A DNA stretch of 5,477 nucleotides from Bacteroidota bacterium (lineage in GTDB: Bacteria > Bacteroidota > Bacteroidia > Chitinophagales > Chitinophagaceae), in the NCBI GenBank assembly GCA_023386855.1, contig JAEWIW010000412.1, forward strand, positions 1 through 5,477, read 5' to 3'. Under the pieces are notes generated by a model. That model made no database searches. It had not been told where the DNA came from and was given only the letters and a program-made list of their open reading frames with translations. The translations under genes were made by a program, and so were the position numbers. Positions within the stretch are counted from its first letter, which is position 1. The number at the start of each line of letters is the position of its first letter. Of the stretch, positions 1-5,477 are shown in pieces.

Positions 1-768
1 GCAGTTATCCTTATCATCCGGGATGCCATCCTTATCCTGGTCCTTCACGATAACTTTATTTTCAGAAGGCCTGTTAAGGTATAGGCCAGCTGTTATACCT
101 GCTACCTGGTGATGAAATTTTCCTTCATAAGAGGCAGCATAAAAATTGGATAATCCTCTTGAGAAGTAACCTGCAACCAGCAATTTACCCAACTCGATTC
201 CTGCACGTGCATTCAGTCCAAATTCCAGGGTTTTAACCTTGCCGGTTTCCGGGCCAGTTTCAATTTTTTTGGTAGAAGATTCAAACTTGCTGGTGGGATA
301 GATCCTGTTTTCAAGGGTGCTTTCACCATTATAGAACATGGAGATATAGGGGCCAGCGCTGAGTACCAGCCTGGCTTTGGAGCCCAATGGCAGTTTATAG
401 GCCAGGTTAAAAGGGATATCAATGTAGTTGGGAGAAAATTTCCTGGTTAGCGAAATGGTATCGCCTGGTTGAAATCCTGTGGAATCGTTCCACTGCTGGT
501 AATTTCTTCCTTTGTTATGATAAACGATCCCGGGTTGAAGGAACCATCTTTGGGATTGTCCCAATGGAACATCGATCAGCACCCCGGCATGAAAGCCTTT
601 TCTTCCTGAATACCCTGGCTTTGTAGTTGTGTCCCAACCGGGAATATTATTGGTTTCTATAATTTTTGAAGTATGTGGTCCCCCGATAACGGCAATCCTG
701 AGCTGTGCGTGAGATAGGATAGGGCATAGTGCAAAAAGCCCAAGAATAAGGGGTAGAGATCTTTTCAT
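1..768 (-). CDS. Secreted outer-membrane beta-barrel protein with thrombospondin type 3 repeat (3'-truncated by window edge)
   Basis: The frame is open from the ATG at 766-768 to the left edge with no stop, giving 256 visible codons. The protein starts MKRSLPLILGLFALCPILSHA, a signal peptide with a basic n-region, a hydrophobic core and probable cleavage between A21 and Q22, so it is exported. Residues of about 22-232 alternate polar and hydrophobic stretches rich in Gly and aromatics (YIDIPFNLAYK at 115-125, then LVLSAGPYISMFY, LEFGLNARAGIELG, LLVAGYFSRGLSNFY and GITAGLYL), as in PorT/OMP_b-brl_2-type barrels of Bacteroidota. Residues 243-256 (DQDKDGIPDDKDNC) match the Asp-rich calcium-binding thrombospondin type 3 repeat. 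That repeat often links such barrels to a periplasmic OmpA-like peptidoglycan-binding domain, but whether one follows lies outside the window. No Shine-Dalgarno sequence or convincing promoter is seen upstream. It may be a structural or anchoring outer-membrane protein; the specific role is unknown. Confidence 0.85.
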   Translation of the reverse strand, partial: MKRSLPLILGLFALCPILSHAQLRIAVIGGPHTSKIIETNNIPGWDTTTKPGYSGRKGFHAGVLIDVPLGQSQRWFLQPGIVYHNKGRNYQQWNDSTGFQPGDTISLTRKFSPNYIDIPFNLAYKLPLGSKARLVLSAGPYISMFYNGESTLENRIYPTSKFESSTKKIETGPETGKVKTLEFGLNARAGIELGKLLVAGYFSRGLSNFYAASYEGKFHHQVAGITAGLYLNRPSENKVIVKDQDKDGIPDDKDNC

Positions 769-804
769 AGTTTGGAAATTATCGGACTTGTAACGAATGG
801 TCTT

Positions 805-872
805 TGTTTATATTGTTTTGACCCCGTGGCACGGGGGCGTGCCACGCCCCCGTGCCACGGGGTCTGTTTATA
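805..872. repeat. 8-bp direct repeats (TGTTTATA) flanking the palindrome
   Basis: TGTTTATA occurs at 805-812 and again at 865-872. The right copy directly abuts the palindrome and covers the stop codon of the ALDH gene; the left copy is separated from the palindrome by seven bases (TTGTTTT). If this is a target-site duplication, the inserted unit would be 813-864 (52 bp). The repeat is AT-rich and short, so chance is a serious alternative. Confidence 0.3.
820..864. repeat. 45-bp perfect GC-rich palindrome (REP/MITE-like or transcript-end hairpin)
   Basis: The arms 820-840 and 844-864 are exact reverse complements over 21 bp, with a 3-base centre (GCC). About 37 of 45 bases are G or C. Inside it are three 9-mers at an exact 13-bp step: CGTGGCACG at 825, CGTGCCACG at 838 and CGTGCCACG at 851. 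Each is itself an odd palindrome (CGTG-S-CACG). It begins 3 nt after the ALDH stop codon and ends 51 nt before the outer-membrane protein start, so in RNA it would form a very stable hairpin at the ALDH mRNA 3' end. No T-run follows on either strand (the minus strand continues AAAACAATATAAAC), so it is not a classical intrinsic terminator. It could still block 3' exonucleases or stop transcription, or be a dispersed palindromic element. Confidence 0.9.
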
Positions 873-2391
873 CATGAAATTTTATCCCCTGTGCTAAAGG
901 TAGTTTGGTGGAATAATTTATGGTATTGGTCTGTCGGCGCATATAGGCTTTCCATGCATCACTTCCGCTTTCTCTTCCTCCGCCCGTTTCTTTTTCTCCA
1001 CCAAAAGCGCCCCCGATCTCCGCGCCTGAAGTGCCGATGTTCACATTGGCAATACCGCAATCGCTTCCCGCCTGCGAAAGGAACAATTCCGCTTCCCTTA
1101 GGTTCAGGGTCATAATGGAAGAGGACAGGCCCTGGGGAACGCTATTCTGTATCGTTATGGCTTCTTCGATACCTGAATATTTCAACAGGTACAGGATAGG
1201 TGCAAAAGTTTCTTTTTGAACTATGGCATACCCTGGTTCAACTTCAGCAATACAAGGTTTTACATAACAGCCACTTTCAAAACCTTCACCATGCATTACG
1301 CCACCTTCCACTACGAATTTTCCACCTTCGGTTCTGCACTGTTCAATCGCCTTGAGATATTGTTCAACGGCCTCCTTATCGATAAGCGGCCCTACATGAT
1401 TCTTTTCATCCAGGGGGTTGCCGATCTTCAGTTGCCCGTAAGCCGCTACCAGCTTCTGTTTCACCTGTTCATACACCGATTCGTGTATGATCAGTCGCCT
1501 TGTGCTGGTACAACGTTGTCCTGCAGTGCCTACCGATCCGAATAAACTTCCAATGATGGCTATATCAAGGTCGGCATCTTTTGATATGATAATCCCATTA
1601 TTGCCTCCCAGTTCAAGTATGGACCGTCCAAGCCTGGCGGCAACTGCAGCGCCAACCGCTTTCCCCATACGTGTTGAACCCGTTGCAGAAACCAGCGGAA
1701 CACGGTGGTCGGCCGACATTAATTCCCCAACCTGCCTTCCCCCGGTTACCAGGCAGGATACTCCTTCGGGTACCTGGTTATTACTGAAAACCTCTGCAAT
1801 AATCTGCTGGCATGCAATACCACATAAAGGTGTTTTTTCTGATGGCTTCCAGATACAGGTATTCCCGCAAACCCAGCCGATCATAGCATTCCAGCTCCAT
1901 ACCGCCACCGGGAAATTAAATGCGCTGATGATCGCCACCGGCCCTAATGGATGCCATTGCTCATACATCCTGTGTCCTGGTCTTTCACTATGCATAGTTA
2001 GACCGTACAATTGCCGCGATAGTCCAACCGCAAAATCACAGATATCGATCATTTCCTGCACTTCACCATATCCTTCCTGTAAACTTTTACCCATTTCATA
2101 CGAAACCAGTTTACCCAGTGGTTCCTTGTATTTTCTCAAAGCAATACCGATCTGCCTTACTACTTCGCCTCTTGCCGGTGCAGTCCACATTCTCCACTCC
2201 AGGAAAGCTTCTGATGCTTTATTGATCACATCGTTGTATTCCGCTTCTGAAGTGGCTTTCACGGCACCTATTTCTTTCCCGTCAACCGGTGAATAAGACC
2301 GCATCAGTTCTCCCGTTCCTTCCATCCAGTTACTGCCGGTGGAAATGCCGGCATTCATTTCGCGTATATTGAATGCGTCGATGAATTGCAT
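868..2391 (-). CDS. amaB: ALDH7 (antiquitin) family aldehyde dehydrogenase, probable aminoadipate-semialdehyde / piperideine-6-carboxylate dehydrogenase
   Basis: This is a full-length 507-residue NAD(P)-dependent aldehyde dehydrogenase. Visible landmarks are AFNFP with oxyanion-hole N159, WKPSE with cofactor Lys182, the SATGSTRMG Rossmann loop (235-243), LELGGNN with general base E260, GQRCTSTRR with catalytic Cys294, and ETFAP with E394. The C-terminal stretch GAEIGGAFGGEKETGGGRES (456-475) followed by GSDAWKAYMRR, and the ending LPLAQGIKF, are near-identical to human ALDH7A1 and diagnostic of this subfamily. E113 (GEVQEMIDICD) and R293 match residues that I recall binding the aminoadipate semialdehyde substrate in ALDH7A1. 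The family oxidises L-2-aminoadipate 6-semialdehyde, in equilibrium with piperideine-6-carboxylate, to 2-aminoadipate in lysine degradation; family members also oxidise other aldehydes. The enzyme is cytoplasmic, with no signal peptide. The ATG at 2389-2391 lies 24 nt after the panB stop, so co-transcription with panB is likely. A second Met at codon 12 is a possible but less likely start. Subfamily is secure; the in vivo substrate is inferred, as is the symbol. Confidence 0.93.
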   Translation of the reverse strand: MQFIDAFNIREMNAGISTGSNWMEGTGELMRSYSPVDGKEIGAVKATSEAEYNDVINKASEAFLEWRMWTAPARGEVVRQIGIALRKYKEPLGKLVSYEMGKSLQEGYGEVQEMIDICDFAVGLSRQLYGLTMHSERPGHRMYEQWHPLGPVAIISAFNFPVAVWSWNAMIGWVCGNTCIWKPSEKTPLCGIACQQIIAEVFSNNQVPEGVSCLVTGGRQVGELMSADHRVPLVSATGSTRMGKAVGAAVAARLGRSILELGGNNGIIISKDADLDIAIIGSLFGSVGTAGQRCTSTRRLIIHESVYEQVKQKLVAAYGQLKIGNPLDEKNHVGPLIDKEAVEQYLKAIEQCRTEGGKFVVEGGVMHGEGFESGCYVKPCIAEVEPGYAIVQKETFAPILYLLKYSGIEEAITIQNSVPQGLSSSIMTLNLREAELFLSQAGSDCGIANVNIGTSGAEIGGAFGGEKETGGGRESGSDAWKAYMRRQTNTINYSTKLPLAQGIKFHV

Positions 2392-2415
2392 AATAAAATA
2401 TTAATGGTTAAGGGA

Positions 2416-3231
2416 TCAGTATTGTTCCTTATCGCTGGGAAAGTCACCCGTCTTTACATCTTCAATATAGTGATGAACGGCAGAAGTGATCTGCTCATGA
2501 AGATTGAGATACTGGCGAAGGAATCGGGGTTTAAATTCAGTATTTATACCGAGCATATCATGCATCACCAGTACCTGTCCATCGCAATGTTTTCCTGCAC
2601 CAATTCCAATGGTGGGTATGTTCAGCGATTCGGTCACTTCTTTTGCGAGTGAAGCAGGGATTTTTTCCAGCACAGTTGCAAAGCAACCTACTTCCTGTAA
2701 CAACTCTGCATCTGACTTGAGTTTTTCCGCTTCTGCATGTTCTCTTGCCCTTACTGAATAGGTGCCGAACTTATAAATACTTTGTGGGGTAAGTCCAAGA
2801 TGTCCCATCACCGGTACACCGGCTGCTACAATCAATTTGATGGAGTCAATGACTTCTTTCCCGCCTTCCAGTTTCACGGCATGTGCGCCGGTTTCCTTCA
2901 TGATCCTGATGGCAGAAGCCAGTGCTTCTTTAGGGTTCGACTGGTAGGAGCCAAAAGGCAGGTCAACTACTACAAGGCTTCTTTTTACGCCGCGGATCAC
3001 GGAAGAAGCATGGTAGATGATCTGGTCTAACGTAATAGGTAAGGTGGTTTCATGGCCGGCCATTACATTGGAAGCTGAATCACCTACCAGTATCACATCA
3101 ATGCCGGCATCATCAAAAAGCCTTGCAAAAGAAAAATCATAAGCCGTCAGCATGGAGATCTTTTCTCCAGTCTGTTTCATTTTTAGCAGTGTATTGGTAG
3201 TGATCTTCTTGATCTCCTTGTTAACGCTCAT
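2416..3231 (-). CDS. panB: 3-methyl-2-oxobutanoate hydroxymethyltransferase (ketopantoate hydroxymethyltransferase)
   Basis: PanB (EC 2.1.2.11) transfers a hydroxymethyl group from 5,10-methylenetetrahydrofolate to 2-oxoisovalerate, giving ketopantoate, the first committed step to pantothenate and CoA. It is a cytoplasmic TIM-barrel enzyme. At 271 residues it has normal family length. Visible motifs are [17 protein letters not shown] (27-43), [20 protein letters not shown] (49-68) with metal ligand D51, [10 protein letters not shown] with metal ligand D90, KLEGG with metal ligand E122, GHLGLTPQS (143-151), VLEKIPA with catalytic base E189, IGIGAG (208-213) and [13 protein letters not shown] (216-228). 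These correspond to E. coli D45, D84, E114 and E181. The ATG at 3229-3231 gives the usual N-terminal length, and no Shine-Dalgarno sequence precedes it. It sits 52 nt after ppx and 24 nt before the ALDH gene. A -7 promoter-like box lies in the upstream gap. No other pan gene is in the window. Confidence 0.98.
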   Translation of the reverse strand: MSVNKEIKKITTNTLLKMKQTGEKISMLTAYDFSFARLFDDAGIDVILVGDSASNVMAGHETTLPITLDQIIYHASSVIRGVKRSLVVVDLPFGSYQSNPKEALASAIRIMKETGAHAVKLEGGKEVIDSIKLIVAAGVPVMGHLGLTPQSIYKFGTYSVRAREHAEAEKLKSDAELLQEVGCFATVLEKIPASLAKEVTESLNIPTIGIGAGKHCDGQVLVMHDMLGINTEFKPRFLRQYLNLHEQITSAVHHYIEDVKTGDFPSDKEQY

Positions 3232-3257
3232 GAGATGGGTTTATATTTGAAATGCAG

Positions 3258-3265
3258 CAAAGTTA
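3258..3265 (-). promoter_or_regulatory. Candidate Bacteroidota -7 box (TAACTTTG) for panB
   Basis: The minus strand of the ppx-panB gap reads TAACTTTG, a full match to the Bacteroidota sigma-A -7 consensus TAnnTTTG. It would put the transcription start near 3250 and give a leader of about 20 nt before the panB ATG. No TTTG-type -33 element is seen 19-21 nt upstream, so the support is the -7 match and its position only. Confidence 0.4.
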
Positions 3266-3283
3266 AGTGAATCGTAGTTGCGC

Positions 3284-4174
3284 TTACCTGACTGAAGTCA
3301 GCTCCTCGTAAAGGTGTTGTACAAGCCCGTCGGCAAGCCCGATCTTGGGTACCAGTATCTGTTCTATTCCCGACCATTTCATTACATTGATGTAAATGGA
3401 TAATGCAGGAAGAATAACATCGGCGCGGTCTTCACGAAGTTTATACAGTCGTTTGCGATCTTCAAGTGAAACACTGCCCAGTTCTTTATAATAATCCTTA
3501 AGCAATTCTATATGCAGTGGTTTTCCTTCTTTTTTCTTCGATAAAGAGAAGACTTTGTTGATATTTCCTCCCGATCCAATGGCAACCATATCGCCGGAAT
3601 AGGACTTTGTTTCTTTGCGAATAAAATCTTTCATATCGTCCCATGAAGTTTCTTCTACCTGGTTCTTGAGAAGCCTGATGGTTCCGATATTAAAAGAATT
3701 TTTGAATACGAGTTTTCCTTCTGCAAAGAATGTCAGTTCAGTACTTCCTCCACCCACATCAATATAAAGATAGGAATGAAGCTTGTCCATGTTCTCGGCA
3801 ATATGGTTTTCATAAATAAAACTGGCTTCAGCGTCGCCGGAAATAACTTCGATGCTGATGCCGGTTTCATCCTTTACTTTCTGGATGATTTCTGCTGCAT
3901 TTCGCGCATCCCTCATAGCTGAAGTTGCACAGGCTTTAAGATGGCTGACACCATAAATATCCACCAGGTAACTATAGGCTTTAATGGTCTTCAATACCAT
4001 CGTCTCCTTTTCTTTGGAGATCTCATTGTTTTCAAACACGTCGAAACCCAGTCGCAATGGAACCCTTACCAGGCTTAGCTTCTGGAATTCAGGTTTGCCA
4101 CCGGGATGTTCAACCACTTCGGTGATCAACAATCTTGCCGCGTTACTTCCGATATCAATTGCTGCCAGTCTCAT
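3284..4174 (-). CDS. ppx: Exopolyphosphatase, Ppx/GppA family (short form)
   Basis: This is a cytoplasmic phosphatase of the ASKHA (actin-like ATPase) fold that releases phosphate from polyphosphate ends; some relatives hydrolyse pppGpp instead. Numbered from the ATG, the visible motifs are the phosphate-1 loop AAIDIGSNAARLLI (4-17), the ATSAMRDARN segment (83-92), SGDAEA (112-117) with E116 as the probable catalytic glutamate, the phosphate-2 loop YIDVGGGSTEL (137-147), AIGSGGNINK (198-207) and REDRADVILPALSIY (247-261). At 296 residues it contains only the two-lobed catalytic core and lacks the C-terminal HD-like region of the roughly 510-residue E. coli enzyme, as in many short bacterial homologues. 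I chose the ATG at 4172-4174 because MRLAAIDIGSN is the usual family N-terminus; the frame can extend to a TTG at 4201 but adds only nine unconserved residues. The start lies inside the end of ppk1 (20-nt overlap), suggesting translational coupling. Family is secure; exopolyphosphatase rather than pppGpp activity is inferred from the ppk1 neighbour. Confidence 0.93.
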   Translation of the reverse strand: MRLAAIDIGSNAARLLITEVVEHPGGKPEFQKLSLVRVPLRLGFDVFENNEISKEKETMVLKTIKAYSYLVDIYGVSHLKACATSAMRDARNAAEIIQKVKDETGISIEVISGDAEASFIYENHIAENMDKLHSYLYIDVGGGSTELTFFAEGKLVFKNSFNIGTIRLLKNQVEETSWDDMKDFIRKETKSYSGDMVAIGSGGNINKVFSLSKKKEGKPLHIELLKDYYKELGSVSLEDRKRLYKLREDRADVILPALSIYINVMKWSGIEQILVPKIGLADGLVQHLYEELTSVR

Positions 4175-5477
4175 CAGGTAAACTGAGTTTTCCCACTTCA
4201 AGCGGTGATATAGGCAGGTGGCTTATCACCGGTGATGTGATCTTGAATAATTTTTGCTGAAGATAATTGTATATCTCCACCTGCGACCGCACTTTTTTCT
4301 GCGTATTCCGCACATACCTGTTCGAAAGATCATTGTCGAGTATCCTTGCTTTCACATTGTCCGACAACTGTATCTCCAGTATATTTTTTAGCACACGTTT
4401 GATATTGTCATCAAGAACCGGACAGGTGGCTTCCACACGATGATCGAGATTCCTTACCATCCAGTCCGCCGATGATATATACACTTTTTCATCACCACCA
4501 TTATGGAATATGAACACCCTTGCATGTTCAAGGTATTCATCTACTATACTGATGGCTTTAACCGGCTCAATGAATTTCTTATGCTCACTGAGCATGCAGA
4601 AAATTCCTCTTACAATGAGCTTGATCTCCACCCCGGCTCTTGCTGCTTCATACAAAAGTCCTATGAGCTCGGTATCAGAAAGCGAATTCATCTTAAGTAT
4701 GATGGAAGCAGGCTTCTTTGATTTGGCCAGCCTTATTTCGCGATGAATGAGTTTGACCAGTTCCCTGCGGAGGGCAACAGGGCAGGGTATCAGGCGTGTA
4801 CATGATTTCAACAACTGCGGGCCTTCCTTCCATTTTTCAAGGTAAGTGAACATCCGGTTCACATCGGCCATGATATGTCGTTCCGAAGTCAGCAGGCAAT
4901 GATCGCCATATAGCTTCGCGGTTTTTTCATTGAGGTTTCCTGTGCTGACAAATCCATAATGAATGGTGCGGTTGTTCAGTCTTTTTTTAATGAGGCAGAT
5001 CTTCGCATGTACCTTGACGTTAGGAATGCCCAGTACAACTTTCACCCCTTCTTCTTCCAATACTTTTTTCCACTCAAGGTTGGCCTCCTCATCAAACCTT
5101 GCTCTTAATTCAAGCATAACAGTGACCTGCTTGCCGTTGCGGACGGCATTCACCAGAGCATTGATGATCTTGGAATTGCTGGCCAGCCGGTATGCCGTGA
5201 TCTTGATCTGAGTAACATCCGGGTCAATAGCGGCTTCCCTGAGCAGGTCGATCACTGGGTTGAAAGAATGATAGGGAAAGTTCAACAAAACGTCATGTTT
5301 CAACACCACATCAGTGACCCTAATGGCATTGGCCAGCATGGGATGAATGAAAGGTTTTTTTCGGGTACTTTTTTTAGGGAACACTTCAGGGAAATCCATA
5401 AAATGACGGAAATTATGGATCCTGCCACCCGGGATGATACTATCCTTCCGGCTAAGGTTCAGTTTTCTCATCATGAA
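4155..5477 (-). CDS. ppk1: Polyphosphate kinase 1, C-terminal part (5' end beyond window)
   Basis: PPK1 (EC 2.7.4.1) reversibly polymerises the gamma-phosphate of ATP into inorganic polyphosphate through a phosphohistidine intermediate. The frame is open through the right edge (codon before the first visible Met is TTC), with 440 visible residues. Numbering from the Met at 5472-5474, NLSRKDSIIPGG (6-17) starts the visible C1 domain. KITAYRLASNSKI (91-103) and LELRARFDEEAN (121-132) carry conserved Arg96 and Arg125. VHAKICL holds H156 at 5007-5009, matching the autophosphorylated H435 of E. coli, and STGNLNEKTAKLYGD (177-191) follows. In the C2 domain, RAISIVD-like KAISIVDEYLEHARV holds H317 (E. 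coli H592), then GGDEKVYISSADWMVRNLDH (326-345) and LSNRYVRN (383-390). The offset from E. coli (about 275-280) means roughly 280 N-terminal residues are missing from the window. About 30 unconserved residues follow the last conserved block (IYNYLQQKLF); their end overlaps the ppx start. The Met at 5474 is internal, not the gene start. Confidence 0.97.
   Translation of the reverse strand, partial: FMMRKLNLSRKDSIIPGGRIHNFRHFMDFPEVFPKKSTRKKPFIHPMLANAIRVTDVVLKHDVLLNFPYHSFNPVIDLLREAAIDPDVTQIKITAYRLASNSKIINALVNAVRNGKQVTVMLELRARFDEEANLEWKKVLEEEGVKVVLGIPNVKVHAKICLIKKRLNNRTIHYGFVSTGNLNEKTAKLYGDHCLLTSERHIMADVNRMFTYLEKWKEGPQLLKSCTRLIPCPVALRRELVKLIHREIRLAKSKKPASIILKMNSLSDTELIGLLYEAARAGVEIKLIVRGIFCMLSEHKKFIEPVKAISIVDEYLEHARVFIFHNGGDEKVYISSADWMVRNLDHRVEATCPVLDDNIKRVLKNILEIQLSDNVKARILDNDLSNRYVRNTQKKVRSQVEIYNYLQQKLFKITSPVISHLPISPLEVGKLSLPDETGSN

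Noticed and set aside
213..422. 69-codon minus-strand frame inside the outer-membrane protein gene
   Set aside because: It is an out-of-frame shadow; the real frame is open over 1-768 with a signal peptide and barrel features.
774..781. TAATTTCC on the minus strand as a -7 promoter box for the outer-membrane protein gene
   Set aside because: It matches only four of the six fixed TAnnTTTG positions and lies just 5 nt before the start codon, leaving no room for a leader.
820..864. Classical Rho-independent terminator
   Set aside because: The stem is very strong, but neither strand has a run of T after it, so I annotate it as a palindrome that may or may not terminate transcription.
852..1545. 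Several plus-strand open frames of 60-110 codons opposite the ALDH 3' half, one starting inside the palindrome
   Set aside because: They are antisense shadows of the ALDH coding region, mutually overlapping, with no recognisable protein features.
1487..2296. 269-codon open frame on the plus strand opposite the ALDH gene
   Set aside because: It lies wholly inside a well-conserved gene on the other strand, its translation resembles no family I know, and it is explained by the codon bias of the opposite strand.
3289..3300. Short inverted repeat TGACT-GA-AGTCA at the end of ppx
   Set aside because: It has 5-bp arms with a 2-nt loop inside the last codons of ppx and no T-run; likely chance.
4175..4201. 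TTG at 4199-4201 as the ppx start
   Set aside because: It adds nine unconserved residues before the canonical MRLAAIDIGSN start and increases the overlap with ppk1 to 47 nt.
5472..5474. ATG as the ppk1 start
   Set aside because: The residues that follow align well inside PPK1, and the frame stays open to the window edge.

Overview
The window reads as ordinary chromosomal DNA of a Bacteroidota bacterium, most likely Chitinophagaceae or a close relative. This rests on moderate GC, the absence of Shine-Dalgarno sequences before the starts, a TAnnTTTG-type -7 promoter box, an exported beta-barrel protein with a typical Bacteroidota signal peptide, and the wording of conserved motifs (for example [12 protein letters not shown] in PanB). 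The family placement is inference. All five genes lie on the minus strand, so transcription runs from position 5477 towards 1.

Layout in transcription order: (1) the C-terminal two thirds of polyphosphate kinase ppk1, entering from the right edge (4155-5477). (2) A short-form exopolyphosphatase of the Ppx/GppA family (3284-4174), whose start overlaps the end of ppk1 by 20 nt. (3) panB, ketopantoate hydroxymethyltransferase (2416-3231), with a candidate promoter box in the gap before it. (4) An ALDH7 (antiquitin-type) aldehyde dehydrogenase (868-2391), 24 nt after panB. (5) A very GC-rich 45-bp perfect palindrome (820-864) starting 3 nt after the ALDH stop codon. (6) The first 256 codons of a secreted outer-membrane beta-barrel protein (1-768), which leaves the window at its left edge just as a thrombospondin type 3 calcium-binding repeat begins.

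The ppk1-ppx pair is a polyphosphate synthesis and breakdown module, and the overlap suggests translational coupling. panB is the committed step of pantothenate (CoA) biosynthesis. The ALDH7 enzyme probably oxidises aminoadipate semialdehyde in lysine catabolism, but no other lysine gene is visible, so its link to panB is positional only. The outer-membrane protein is separated from the rest by the palindrome and is probably its own unit.

No previously undescribed multi-gene system is visible. The one stretch that the genes do not explain is the palindrome: about 82% GC in a mid-GC context, built from three 9-bp odd palindromes spaced exactly 13 bp apart, with 8-bp direct repeats nearby. It looks like a REP/MITE-type element or a strong transcript-end hairpin. 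No gene-free stretch exceeds 300 bases.
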